A stretch of DNA of 64,000 nt from Deinococcus phoenicis (GTDB taxonomy: Bacteria; Deinococcota; Deinococci; Deinococcales; Deinococcaceae): NCBI RefSeq assembly GCF_000599865.1, contig NZ_JHAC01000012.1, positions 30,592 to 94,591 on the forward strand, written 5' to 3'. Made by a program: the position numbers and the translations under genes. Position 1 is the stretch's first letter. Every line of letters starts with the position of its first letter. Shown here one piece after another: positions 1 through 10,487 of the stretch. The notes beneath the pieces were generated by a model that worked only from the letters and a program-made list of their open reading frames with translations, was not told the origin of the DNA and made no database searches.

Positions 1-1336
1 CGTGCACGTCCCCCACGTCCTCGAACCGCACCGCGTAGCCGGACTCGCTCGCGGCGGCCCCGGCCCAGGCGCGGAACTCGGCCCGCGTCCACTCGAAGCG
101 GTGGTCGGCGTGGCGCATTCCGGCGGCCTCGCCCCTGTTCTTCTCCGCAAAGACCGCGTTGTACTCGCGGTTGGGGGTGGTGATGACCACCGTGCGGGGG
201 CGGGCGTCACCGAAGACGTTCGCGGTCAGGGCGTCCAGGCGGTGCGGTTCGAGGTGCTCGATGACTTCGACCAGGGCGGCGGCATCGAAGCCGCGCAAGC
301 GTGAGTCACGGTAAGCGAGGCTCCCGTGCAGCAGGCGCACCCGCCCCTCCAGTTCGGGACGTTCCTTCAGGCGCAGCCGGTCGGCAGCCAGCTCCAGCGC
401 GCGGGCGCTCACGTCCACGCCGACGAGTTCGCGAAAGCTGGGCACCTCCACCAGGCGGCGCAGCAACTTGCCCTCGCCGCAGCCCAGGTCCAGCACGCGG
501 GCCGAGCCGCTGGCCTTCAAGACCTCGGCCACGCGGTCCAGGCGGGCGTCGTGCAGGCGGGGGTGGGGGTCGCGCGGGGCCTCCTCTTCTGACGCTTCGG
601 GCGTGAAGGTGGCCTCGGCCTGACGCACCAGTTCGCGGAACCGCAGGAACCGCCCCACGATCAGATCACGTTCCGGGTGGGTGTCCAGCCAGCCCGCGCC
701 GTGCCGCAGCAGCTTTTCCACCTCGGCCTCGTTCAGGTAATAGTGCTTCCGGCCGTCCAGCACGGGGAGCAGCACGTACAGGTGCGCCAGCAGGTCGCAC
801 AGCCGCACCGTCCCCGACACGCGCAGGCGCACATAGGGCCGCTCGCCCCACTCGGGAAACAGCGGGTCGAGGGGAATCGGCCCCGTCTCCACCGCGTACC
901 CGAGGGGGCCGAACAGCCGCTCGGGGAGGCCAGCGGGGCCACGTGCGGCGACGCAGGGCAATTCCGCCACCAGGGGCAGGGGCGTGTCGGCCAGCGCCTG
1001 CCGCTCCTGGCTGCGCCCGGTCATCGCCGTGCCGAAGGCGTCGCGCAGGGCCACCGCCAGGAAGCTGCCCGCCGCGTAGGGCCGGTCGTTCACGTAGGGT
1101 TCCAGCGGGGCACCCTCGCCGGGGCGGGTGGTGCGCGAGAGGGCCACCGGGTCCACCTCCAGCAGCAGGGCCGCCGTGCAGACCTCGGGGGTGGCCTGGG
1201 GATAGAAGACGGTCGCGCGCCCGAACGGCAGCTCACGTTCCAGCACGCGGTCCGGGTGCTTGTGCAGCAGGAAACCCAGGTCGGTCGCCGGAAAGGGCCG
1301 GTCGGGGTGGGGCGTGGTGGTCAGCGTGAGGAGCAT
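1..1336 (-). CDS. hen1: 3'-terminal RNA ribose 2'-O-methyltransferase Hen1 (C-terminus off the left edge)
   Basis: The minus strand from ATG at 1336 is open for 445 codons to the window edge, so the 3' end is missing. About 280 N-terminal residues form the bacterial Hen1-specific region. A Rossmann methyltransferase core follows, with LDLGCGEG (SAM loop) near residues 281-288. The Hen1 metal-site signature is visible as E..H in EVIEHLE (about 356-360) and H..H in RHADHRFEW (about 406-412). Known family role: methylating the terminal 2'-OH of RNA ends during Pnkp/Hen1 repair of ribotoxin-cleaved RNA. The pnkp partner would be expected just beyond the left edge, which is inference. A TACCCT box lies 10 nt upstream of the ATG. 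Confidence 0.9.
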   Translation of the reverse strand, partial: MLLTLTTTPHPDRPFPATDLGFLLHKHPDRVLERELPFGRATVFYPQATPEVCTAALLLEVDPVALSRTTRPGEGAPLEPYVNDRPYAAGSFLAVALRDAFGTAMTGRSQERQALADTPLPLVAELPCVAARGPAGLPERLFGPLGYAVETGPIPLDPLFPEWGERPYVRLRVSGTVRLCDLLAHLYVLLPVLDGRKHYYLNEAEVEKLLRHGAGWLDTHPERDLIVGRFLRFRELVRQAEATFTPEASEEEAPRDPHPRLHDARLDRVAEVLKASGSARVLDLGCGEGKLLRRLVEVPSFRELVGVDVSARALELAADRLRLKERPELEGRVRLLHGSLAYRDSRLRGFDAAALVEVIEHLEPHRLDALTANVFGDARPRTVVITTPNREYNAVFAEKNRGEAAGMRHADHRFEWTRAEFRAWAGAAASESGYAVRFEDVGDVH

Positions 1337-1408
1337 CCTGCCCGGCAGGGTAGCGCTGCGGGCCGCCGCGCACGTCGGCAGGATGGCGCAGGAGGGTAGA
1401 GTGCGGGC

Positions 1409-2020
1409 ATGGCCTCGCTGTGGCAACGTCCGGCCCAGGAACTTCTCCAGACGGCGGCGAGCGGTGCCCCGACGCCCGGCGGCGGCTCCACGGCGGCGCT
1501 GACAGGGGCTTTCGGCACGGCGCTGCTGGAGATGGCGCTGAACATCACCCTGAGGAAGAACGGGGCGGCGGCAGAGGCGCTGCGGCCTCTCCTTTCTGCC
1601 CTGACCGGCCTGCGTGGGCGGCTTCAGGCGCTGGCCGACGAGGACGTGCGGGCGTTCCAGGCCTACGTCCAGGCGACCCGTCTGCCCGAAGGCGAGGAGC
1701 GGGCTGCGGCGCTGAACCAGGCGGGCCGGGCGGCGATACAGGTGCCGCTCCACCTGGCCCGGACTGCGGTGGAGGTGCTGGGCCTCACCGGGCTACTCGT
1801 CCCGCAGGTCCACGCCGAAGTCACGAGCGACGTGGGCGCGGGGGCCGCGATTCTGGAAGGTGCCCTGCACGCCGCGCTCCTGACGGTAGAGATCAACCTG
1901 CCGCACATGGCGCCAGGAGAGCAGGAGACGCTGAAGGCCGAACGGGACAGCCTGGAGGCCCGGGGCCGGCACCTGGCGGCGGAAACGTTGAGGCGGACGC
2001 GCGAACGGCTGCCGGGCTGA
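1409..2020 (+). CDS. Cyclodeaminase/cyclohydrolase family protein (FTCD_C-like)
   Basis: The 203-residue protein matches the all-helical formiminotransferase-cyclodeaminase C-terminal domain. It has the family loop PGGGSTAA near residues 23-30, and its length fits a stand-alone domain. Related enzymes act on 5-formimino- or methenyl-tetrahydrofolate, but the substrate here is not shown by the sequence. The start is supported by a TAGAGT box at 1397-1402, 6 nt before the ATG, suggesting a leaderless mRNA. The gene is divergent from hen1 with 72 bp between them. The downstream MFS gene starts about 30 nt after the stop and has its own -10 box. Confidence 0.85.
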   Translation: MASLWQRPAQELLQTAASGAPTPGGGSTAALTGAFGTALLEMALNITLRKNGAAAEALRPLLSALTGLRGRLQALADEDVRAFQAYVQATRLPEGEERAAALNQAGRAAIQVPLHLARTAVEVLGLTGLLVPQVHAEVTSDVGAGAAILEGALHAALLTVEINLPHMAPGEQETLKAERDSLEARGRHLAAETLRRTRERLPG

Positions 2021-2051
2021 GACACCCACCCGCCCCGTACAATCGGCCTTG

Positions 2052-3224
2052 ATGCTCTGGACCCGGCCCCTGGTGATGCTGCGCCTGCTGGCGTTGCTGC
2101 TCACCAGCGAACTGGTCCGCAGCGGCTTTTTCGTGTCGGCACTCCCGGTGGCCGGGCCGGGGCTGGGGCTGGGCACGGCGGTCATCGGCGCGATGGTCGG
2201 GGTCCACTACCTCGCGGACGCCCTGGCGAAGGGGCCGGTGGGTCTGGTGACCGAACGCTGGGGCCTGGGCCGGGTGCTGGCCCTGGGAAGCGGCCTGGGC
2301 TTTCTGGTCGTGCTGGGCACGCGCCTGGCCCCGTCACCCGTCTGGGGCGTGCTGGGCTGCGCGCTGTGGGGCGTGACCTACGCGGCGCTGTGGCCGGGCC
2401 TGATGAGTACCTCGCAGGCGCTGGCCCGGCCCGGGTACGCGGCGCGGGCGCTGGCCGTCTCCAGCCTCAGCGTGGCCCCCGCGATTCTGGGCGGCGTGCT
2501 GGGGGTCGGGCCGCTGCTCCAGGCCCGGCCCGAAACCGGCTGGACCCTGCTGCTCGGGGCACAGGGCGCGGCCCTGCTGCTGGCCCTCAGCCTGCTGCGG
2601 CTGCACCTGTCCCCCTTGCCCGGCGTGTCCGCGCCTGCGGGGAACATCTGGCAGGGCTGGGCACGGGTGGCGGTGCTGCTGCCCGCCGCCTTCGCGCAGA
2701 CGCTCGCGCCGGGCCTGCTGGTGACCCTGTTCTATCCGCTGCTCGCGCGGCTGGGGCTGGGGCTGGGGGACCTGCTGGGGCCGGGGCTGCTGGCGCTGGT
2801 GGCCTTTGGGGCATGCCTGTGGGGCGCAGGCCGGTTGGCAGACCGGACACATCCGCGCCGCGTCCTGACGCCGGGGCTGCTGCTGCTGGCCCTGACCTTT
2901 GGGGTGGCGGCCCTGCCGGGGCTGGAGGCCCGGTTGTGGCTGCTCGCGCCGCTGCTGGGCCTGGGCTACGGCGCCTTTATCGCCGGGTGGAACGGCCTGG
3001 TGGGCCGCGTCCTGCCGGCCGGGCACCGGGCTGCGGCCTGGGGCACCGTCATGGCCGTCGAGGCGTTGGGGTATGCCGCCGGTCCCCTGCTGGGCGGCCT
3101 CGCCTGGGCCAGGTTCGGTCAGGCGGGCGTGTTCACGCTGGGCGCGGCGGTGTTCCTGCTGACCGAGGCGTACTACCTCTGGCCGGGCCGGGCCGTCTCA
3201 CGCGCGGCGCCCCATCCAGAGTGA
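2052..3224 (+). CDS. Major facilitator superfamily (MFS) transporter
   Basis: The 390-residue protein is strongly hydrophobic and leucine/glycine/alanine rich, with about 12 predicted membrane spans. It carries an MFS-type loop after the second span (VTERWGLGRVLALG, about residues 58-71) and a matching loop in the second half (ADRTHPRRVL). The substrate cannot be read from the sequence. The ATG at 2052 is preceded in frame by a TTG at 2049. A TACAAT box at 2038-2043 lies 5 nt before the TTG and 8 nt before the ATG, so either may start a leaderless transcript. It ends 9 bp before the convergent bshB1 gene. Confidence 0.88.
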   Translation: MLWTRPLVMLRLLALLLTSELVRSGFFVSALPVAGPGLGLGTAVIGAMVGVHYLADALAKGPVGLVTERWGLGRVLALGSGLGFLVVLGTRLAPSPVWGVLGCALWGVTYAALWPGLMSTSQALARPGYAARALAVSSLSVAPAILGGVLGVGPLLQARPETGWTLLLGAQGAALLLALSLLRLHLSPLPGVSAPAGNIWQGWARVAVLLPAAFAQTLAPGLLVTLFYPLLARLGLGLGDLLGPGLLALVAFGACLWGAGRLADRTHPRRVLTPGLLLLALTFGVAALPGLEARLWLLAPLLGLGYGAFIAGWNGLVGRVLPAGHRAAAWGTVMAVEALGYAAGPLLGGLAWARFGQAGVFTLGAAVFLLTEAYYLWPGRAVSRAAPHPE

Positions 3225-3233
3225 GGGGGGCAC

Positions 3234-3953
3234 TTACAGCGTGGCGGGGTCCACCAGCAGCGGTTCCGTGGTTCCGAAAGCCTCCGCATACCGGATGCGC
3301 GCCATGGTGCCCCAGTACATCAGGCGGGCGCGGCGGCGTTCCACGATCTCGGGCGTCACCGTCTCGGACACGTGCGCGCCGGTGAACTGGCTGGTGTGGG
3401 CACGAATCGCGGCTTCCCAGTCGGGCAGCACGCTTTCGACATCCACCAGCAGGTCCGCCCGGATGTCGGCGTTTCCCTGGTACAGCAGCACCCGGGACAC
3501 GCGGTGGGGTTCGCCGTCCAGATCGGCTTTGCGCAGCGCCGCGAGGTGCAGCGCCCGCCGCGCGAGGTGAAAGCTGCCGAAGTGGTCCGGGTGCCGGTCC
3601 TGGTCGTGCGGCACCACCAGCACGCGTGGCCGCACGGCACGTAGGGCCGCCGCCAGCGCCGCCGCTCCCCGTGGTGTATCCACCAGTTCTCCGTCCGGCA
3701 GCCCGAGTTGCCCCCGCCACGCCAGACCCAGGATGCCCGCTGCCGCCACGCACTCGGCCTCGCGCTCCTCCGGCGTTCCCTGGGTGCCCCGCTCGCCGCG
3801 CGACAGTTCCAGGATGCCCACCGTTCGCCCCTCCCGCGCGAGGCGAATCAGCGTGCCGCCTGCTCCAATTTCCGCATCGTCCGGGTGAGGCGCGAGGCAC
3901 AGCCAGTCGAGAGGCTGCACGGTTCCATAGACGGTGCGAAAGGGTCCACTCAT
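3234..3953 (-). CDS. bshB1: Bacillithiol biosynthesis deacetylase BshB1 (LmbE family)
   Basis: Zinc-dependent N-acetylglucosaminyl-malate deacetylase of the LmbE/PIG-L family, the second step of bacillithiol synthesis. The 239-residue protein has the metal motif AHPDD near residues 22-26 (APHPDDAEIGAGGT), then HDQDRHPDH (about 114-122), and family features such as FTGAHVSET and YWG. Length and motifs match BshB1 better than the mycothiol enzyme MshB, and Deinococcus is known to make bacillithiol. A TATCCT box (complement of 3961-3966) lies 7 nt before the ATG, consistent with a leaderless mRNA. A separate promoter-plus-terminator cassette sits just upstream. Confidence 0.9.
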   Translation of the reverse strand: MSGPFRTVYGTVQPLDWLCLAPHPDDAEIGAGGTLIRLAREGRTVGILELSRGERGTQGTPEEREAECVAAAGILGLAWRGQLGLPDGELVDTPRGAAALAAALRAVRPRVLVVPHDQDRHPDHFGSFHLARRALHLAALRKADLDGEPHRVSRVLLYQGNADIRADLLVDVESVLPDWEAAIRAHTSQFTGAHVSETVTPEIVERRRARLMYWGTMARIRYAEAFGTTEPLLVDPATL

Positions 3954-3982
3954 GCCCCGCAGGATAGCCGGGTGCGGAGGGG

Positions 3983-4056
3983 CAATAAAAAAGCCGCCTT
4001 TTCAGGCGGTGATGTCAAAAAGGATAGCGTGGAATGCAGGGGAAGTCAAATTATGC
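3983..4056 (-). promoter_or_regulatory. Repeated promoter-terminator cassette, copy 1
   Basis: On the minus strand a sigma70-like promoter (TTGACT, complement of 4044-4049; 17-bp spacer; TATCCT, complement of 4021-4026) is followed within about 10 nt by an intrinsic terminator: CCGCCT stem, GAAA loop, AGGCGG, then a T run (4010 down to about 3985). A near-identical unit lies at 46401-46470 in the opposite orientation. The predicted transcript would be only about 30 nt. It points toward bshB1, but the terminator lies between them. Confidence 0.7.
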
Positions 4057-4103
4057 ACCCGCAAGGTGGTGGCTTTCGAGGCATGAGGGGCGTTCAATGA
4101 AGC

Positions 4104-4412
4104 ATGAACGGTCCTGATTGCCCAGCGTGCGGTGGCGTCTCCACCGTCAAAAACGGCCATGCCCATACTGGGAGGCAGCGCTACCTGTGCCGGGTCTGCG
4201 GTCACTAGTTCACCCTCCACCCTCCACAACACCGGATTTCAGCGGAAACCGAGGCGTTGGTGGACCGTTTGCTGACTGAACGCATCTCCCACCGAGGCAT
4301 TTGTCGGGTCACGGGGGTGAGTCGCTCCTGGTTCCGGCTGCACCTGATGAAGCTGGGGAAGAGCGTCCAGCACAGCTTCCAACAAGCTGACGAACCAGCA
4401 AAAAAAGCCTGA
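4104..4412 (+). pseudogene. insA-like IS1 transposase N-terminal frame with internal amber stop
   Basis: From ATG at 4104 the frame reads a CPAC...CRVCGH zinc finger, meets TAG at 4206-4208 where the family usually has Gln before Phe-Thr, and then continues in the same frame through a helix-turn-helix-like segment (ISHRGICRVTGVSRSWF) to TGA at 4410-4412. The simplest explanation is a CAG-to-TAG nonsense change in an old InsA. It ends in AAAAAAA GCC, the site where IS1-type frameshifting would occur. Confidence 0.7.
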
Positions 4413-4825
4413 GCACGCCAGCACCAGCGCCGCTGGTGCTGGCGTGCGAGGAGTGATGCACCTTCGTGGGTCGTCAGGACCGGCGGCTCTGGATTTGGTT
4501 GGCGATGGACCGGACCACCCGACGGATCGTCGGGTGCTTCATCGGGCAGCGAGACGCACCAGGCGCCTTTGGACTCTGGCAAAGCCTCCCCACGCCCTAC
4601 CTTGACGCTGTCTGTCACACCGATGGCTTGCGGGAATACCGGAGTGTAGTCTTCGGGGCTTTGCACCGCCTCGGGGGAACCCAGCACATCGAACGCTTCA
4701 ACGCCACCCTCCGGCTGAGATTGGCCCATCTGGTGCGCAAAAGTCTGTCGTTCGCCCGCAGTCAGGTCAACTTCGAAACCCTTATTTGGCTCTTCCTCCA
4801 CCGCTACAACCTGTCATTACCCTAA
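4406..4825 (+). pseudogene. insB-like IS1 DDE transposase frame with internal stop
   Basis: Entering the -1 frame at the A7 run, translation reads about 16 residues, meets TGA at 4454-4456, then continues uninterrupted to TAA at 4823-4825. The open part (from GTG 4466, 119 residues) contains IS1 InsB landmarks: AMDRTTRRIVG, CHTDGLREY and the terminal HIERFNATLRLRLAHLVRKS, which would supply the acidic catalytic residues D, D and E. With a stop between the frameshift site and the catalytic core, no full transposase can be made. Confidence 0.7.
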
Positions 4826-4844
4826 AAGCCACGACCCACTCTGA

Positions 4845-4998
4845 GTTGGTGGATTTCGAGGTATGAGGGGCGTTCAATGAAGTATGAACGGTCCTGATTG
4901 CCCAGCCTGCGGTGGCGTTTACACCATCAAAAACGGTCATGCCCATACCGGGAGGCAGCGGTAGCTCTGCCGCGTCTACGGCTACCGGTTCACCCTTA
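4845..4998 (+). mobile_element. Truncated second copy of the IS1-family left end
   Basis: The sequence repeats 4065-4218 with an exact offset of 780 bp, beginning 8 bp after the right end of the first copy. It includes the left terminal repeat (14 of 16 bases identical) and the first codons of insA (ATG 4884). It carries its own amber codon after GGRQR-like residues and Cys-to-Tyr changes in the zinc finger. Similarity fades near 5000, so the rest is lost. It is more decayed than the first copy and is probably an older insertion. Confidence 0.7.
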
Positions 4999-5276
4999 AT
5001 CCCTCTGCCAGAGGCCGAAGCCTGTGCGCAAAGCACGTGCCCCCACCTTCTTTCGGCGGGGGCACTGACTGAATCTAAGGTTGGGTCCACTGCTGGGTCC
5101 CGCCGGTCAGGTGGACGAGCGTACCACGACGCTCCCATTCCGGTAACACCAGAATACGGCATGAGCGTAATCCTGTCAATCGGGTATGTGAATGTGACCT
5201 GAGTATGAGTCGGCGTGCATTCTCCCGAAGCGGCCGGGGCCGGAGTGAGGGCCGAACAGGTGGACGCATATACACG
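4999..5276. other. Gene-free stretch with a hairpin
   Basis: No convincing coding frame was seen. A perfect 8-bp inverted repeat, GTGCCCCC (5037-5044) and GGGGGCAC (5058-5065), forms a hairpin without a T tract. The remainder looks like degraded sequence between the IS remnant and the GNAT genes. Confidence 0.4.
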
Positions 5277-5296
5277 TTTAGGCCAAATGGCCTAAA
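5277..5296. promoter_or_regulatory. Perfect inverted repeat, operator candidate upstream of GNAT genes
   Basis: TTTAGGCC, spacer AAAT, GGCCTAAA: a perfect 8-bp inverted repeat ending 44 bp before the ATG at 5341. There is no T run after it, so an operator or small hairpin is more likely than a terminator. No regulator gene lies beside it. Confidence 0.45.
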
Positions 5297-5340
5297 GCTC
5301 CGATTCGCGTCCGTTCCCCTGCTTCACGCACCATGCCGGT

Positions 5341-6249
5341 ATGTCTGTTTCTCTCCCTCTCACCGTGCAGCCGGCCACTGCTGCCGACGCCCCACTCGCC
5401 GCGCTGCTGCACAACAGCACACAGGAACCCCACTTCCACAAGGCGGGAGGGCAGCTGGCGGCGGCGTTCGCCCGCAGCCCCGGGGCTTACGTCATGGCCG
5501 GGAGGGATGGTCAGCCGGTCGGCCTGGGGACTTCCCAGCTTCCTGACGTTCACCCGGCGCACGCCTGGGTGGGTCTGCATCTGCACCCCGATCACCGCGA
5601 GGACGGCACGGCGACCGCGCTGTTGGCGCATCTGGCCGCGCAGGCCCGCGCTGCTGGACGTGCCCGGCTGTGGACCAGTGTCCGCGAGGATTACCTCCCC
5701 ACCTGGCCTGACCTCCCCGCCCTGGGCTTCCGCGAGGTTCACCGCACCTTCGGCGGGGGCTTTCACCTGAAGGGCTGGTCGGCCGACACGTCCCGGCTGG
5801 AGGCGGGCCTGGGCGCGCGGGGCTATACATTGGAACCCGCCGCGCCGTACCAGGGCGATCCACGCCTGACCGCCCTGTACACCCGCACCCGCGCCGACCA
5901 GGTGAGCGCGCCGCCCACCATTCCCCCCGCCGCCCACACGCTGCCGGAGGAGGACGCCCTCTGGGACGCCGCCTTTCTGGCCCGACAGGCGGGAGAGGTC
6001 GTGGGTCTGGCCCTGCCGGAGCAGTCGCGCCTGGACGCCTGGAATGCCGTGCTGATGGTCCACCCGGAGCACCGCCGCTGGGGCATAGCAACGGCGCTGC
6101 TGGCGCGGGTCGCACGGCAACTGGGGGAGCAGGGGCTGGGCTTTCTGAACGCGGCCGGCAGCGCGCGGGACGCAGCCTACCTGGGTGTGCTGCGCCGCCT
6201 GGGGGCCAACATCGAACCCGACTGGATCGCCTTCGAGCGGGAGGCATGA
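5341..6249 (+). CDS. Tandem-domain GNAT family N-acetyltransferase
   Basis: The 302-residue protein holds two GNAT-like halves. The first (about residues 6-150) has LHPDHREDGTATALLAHL, the acetyl-CoA pyrophosphate-binding motif A in degenerate form. The second (about 190-300) has a clearer motif A, MVHPEHRRWGIATALLARVA. Substrate is unknown. The ATG at 5341 has no strong SD; a CACCAT hexamer 6 nt upstream resembles the local -10 boxes but lacks the first T. The stop overlaps the next GNAT gene by 4 nt (ATGA), so the two are translationally coupled and may work together or derive from duplication. Confidence 0.85.
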   Translation: MSVSLPLTVQPATAADAPLAALLHNSTQEPHFHKAGGQLAAAFARSPGAYVMAGRDGQPVGLGTSQLPDVHPAHAWVGLHLHPDHREDGTATALLAHLAAQARAAGRARLWTSVREDYLPTWPDLPALGFREVHRTFGGGFHLKGWSADTSRLEAGLGARGYTLEPAAPYQGDPRLTALYTRTRADQVSAPPTIPPAAHTLPEEDALWDAAFLARQAGEVVGLALPEQSRLDAWNAVLMVHPEHRRWGIATALLARVARQLGEQGLGFLNAAGSARDAAYLGVLRRLGANIEPDWIAFEREA

Positions 6250-7136
6250 ACGTCCGTCCCTTCCGGGCTGCCGACGCGCCCGCTGTTGCCCGCCTGGTGA
6301 CGGCCGGGGTACGGAGGCAGTGGACCTATACGCCGGAACATTTCCGCGTTCTGGATGACCCGGCCCGCGTGCGCCTCGTCGCGGAGCGTGGGGTAGAGGT
6401 GGTGGCTACCGCGTCCCTGTCGCCCTTCGGCCCCGCTGTGCCGGACACGCTGCGGCTCGACCTGGCTGGCGACCCGGCTGCCTTCACCCCGCTTTATCTC
6501 GCCCTGCTGACCCGCCTGCCTGCCGGATACCGCCGCCTGCTCGGCGTGACGCGCGAGGACTGGCCCGAGACGATGCACTTTTTTCACGTGGCGGGCTTTC
6601 GCAACGCCTGGCAGTCCTGGGGCGCGCACCTCGACCTGACGCGCTTTGACCCTGCGCCCTTCGCGCGGCTGGAAGAACGCCTCTACCTCGCTGGGTATGA
6701 GCCGGAACGCCTGAGCACCGCCGCACCGCAGGCGGACTGGGCCGCCCTGCACGCGCTCTACACCCTGGGGGTGCAGGACGCCTCCCGCAACCCCACGACC
6801 ACGCCCGACCCCCTCAGCCCCGGGGACCTGCGGACGGGCGTGCAGCGCGAGGAAGCCGCCTTCGTGATGCGTTACCGCAGCGAACTCGTCGCCAGCACCC
6901 GGCTGAAGTTGCGGGGGCAGGAGGTCGAGAGCGAGCAGACTGTCACCGCCCGCGCCCACCGGGGGCAGGGGGTGGCCACCGCGCTCAAGGCTCACGCGCT
7001 GGGCTGGGCCAGGGCGGCGGGCTTCACGCGGGCTGGAACCGGCGGCACGGTGCTGAATCTGCCGATGCTGCGCGTGAATACCCTGCTCGGCTACGTCCCT
7101 GAACCCATGTGGGTGACCTGGGAAAGAACGCTCTGA
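6246..7136 (+). CDS. GNAT family N-acetyltransferase
   Basis: A 296-residue protein whose C-terminal half holds a good acetyl-CoA binding motif, TARAHRGQGVATALKAHALGWA (about residues 232-253). The following segment, with NLPMLRVNTLLGYVP, is typical of GNAT enzymes whose Asn/Met loop precedes the last helix. The N-terminal half looks like a second, eroded GNAT domain, matching the two-domain layout of its upstream neighbour. Start ATG overlaps the upstream stop. Substrate is not predictable. Confidence 0.85.
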   Translation: MNVRPFRAADAPAVARLVTAGVRRQWTYTPEHFRVLDDPARVRLVAERGVEVVATASLSPFGPAVPDTLRLDLAGDPAAFTPLYLALLTRLPAGYRRLLGVTREDWPETMHFFHVAGFRNAWQSWGAHLDLTRFDPAPFARLEERLYLAGYEPERLSTAAPQADWAALHALYTLGVQDASRNPTTTPDPLSPGDLRTGVQREEAAFVMRYRSELVASTRLKLRGQEVESEQTVTARAHRGQGVATALKAHALGWARAAGFTRAGTGGTVLNLPMLRVNTLLGYVPEPMWVTWERTL

Positions 7137-7199
7137 GAGGCGTCCCCCGCAGCCCCGCTCTGTCAGGAAACGTTCAGAGATAAAGAGTATATTAAGGCC

Positions 7200-7403
7200 A
7201 TGTCCCCGCTGACATTCGAGGAGTTGGTTTCCTACTTCTTCTACGCCCAGGCCGAGGCGGAGCGCCCCTACGAGCGCATCGACTTTGTCCGGCTGGTCCA
7301 GGACCTGGGCCTGGAGAATGCGAACGCGCTGCGGCATACCATCGTGCAGCAACTGGCGGGCGGGCGCCGCCTCCAGGTGATTCAGGCCGAACTCGCCGCC
7401 TGA
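7200..7403 (+). CDS. Small conserved hypothetical protein (67 aa)
   Basis: I do not recognise a family. The protein is soluble and mostly helical in appearance (LTFEELVSYFFYAQAEAE at the start), with no cysteines. Expression looks real: a TATATT box at 7188-7193 lies exactly 6 nt before the ATG, giving a leaderless mRNA, and a strong terminator follows at 7429-7451. The gene therefore appears to be a self-contained single-gene transcription unit. Confidence 0.7.
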   Translation: MSPLTFEELVSYFFYAQAEAERPYERIDFVRLVQDLGLENANALRHTIVQQLAGGRRLQVIQAELAA

Positions 7404-7428
7404 AGGCTATTTCCCCTATCAATACATG

Positions 7429-7451
7429 CCCCCGCCCCGGCGGGGGTTTTT
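7429..7451 (+). terminator. Intrinsic terminator after the 67-aa gene
   Basis: The GC stem CCCCCGCC / GGCGGGGG is followed directly by TTTTT (7447-7451). It lies 26 nt after the stop codon at 7403. Confidence 0.85.
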
Positions 7452-7475
7452 GCTTGCCGGGGTGGGGGCAGATAC

Positions 7476-7924
7476 CTACTTCTTCGGCGCGTACTGCGCC
7501 ATCCCGCCTGCCTTCTCGAACTCGGCCTGAAGCTGGGCTACAGGCTTCGCGGGGTGGCTCTGGGGGTCGCCAGGGAGGGTCCGCGCGTAGAACTCCAGGG
7601 CGTCGGGGTAGCCGTCGCCGTCGGCGTCCGCGTCGGCCTTCAGAACCGAGTAGAGGACATCGGCAAACTTCGCGCCCGGCTCGGCGCGGAAGCCCGCGCG
7701 CAGGCTATCGCCGAAGGCATTCCAGCCCTGTCCGCCCTGGGGCCGCAGGTGGCAGGTGGTGCAGGGCATGACCGTGCGCGAGAGTTCCCACAGCGGGTCG
7801 TCCCGGTCGTAGCCGAGCTGGTGGGCGGCAATCAGGCGGTAGCGGGGCATGGCGAGGGTGGCGGGGGCCGTGAGGAGGACCAGCCCCGCCAGCGCCGCAC
7901 CCAGCACCCGCACCTGCTTTCCGG

Positions 7925-7928
<4 letters not shown>
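7476..7928 (-). CDS. Exported one-heme cytochrome c-like protein with calcium-binding loop
   Basis: The protein has about 150 residues with an N-terminal signal or anchor segment ([21 protein letters not shown]). One heme motif, CTTCH, lies near residue 57. [15 protein letters not shown] acidic loop (about 98-111) resembles thrombospondin type-3/EF-hand calcium sites. GTG at 7928 forms a GTGA overlap with the stop of the DUF1501 gene; an earlier in-frame GTG at 7937 is possible. It is the last gene of the minus-strand DUF1800/DUF1501 unit and may be an electron carrier or structural partner of those exported proteins, which is inference. Confidence 0.75.
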
Positions 7929-9109
<1,181 letters not shown>

Positions 9110-9178
9110 GGGGGACCTCGGGGGAGGGGTTGAGGGGTCAGGCATGAGGAAAGGGAAGAGTTTTGCTCCTCACGCCCG

Positions 9179-10450
<1,272 letters not shown>

Positions 10451-10487
10451 GGCTTCTCCGGAAAGGGGTGAGGGGCATGGGCAGGCT

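Larger units (their letters stand above)
4065..4836 (+). mobile_element. IS1-family insertion sequence, 772 bp, inactivated
   Basis: The left end GGTGGTGGCTTT (4065-4076) and right end AAAGCCACGACC (4825-4836) are inverted repeats matching at 11 of 12 positions. The 772-bp length agrees with IS1 (about 768 bp). Two consecutive reading frames resemble InsA (zinc-finger CPAC..CRVCGH, then HTH) and InsB (DDE transposase), joined at an A7 run (4400-4406) that would fit programmed -1 frameshifting. Both frames carry stop codons, so the element looks dead. No matching target duplication was seen: the left flank ACCCGCAA and right flank CACTCTGA differ. Confidence 0.8.

Noticed and set aside
4057..4844. 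Target-site duplication of the IS1-family element
   Set aside because: Left flank ACCCGCAA and right flank CACTCTGA do not match, so no duplication is claimed.
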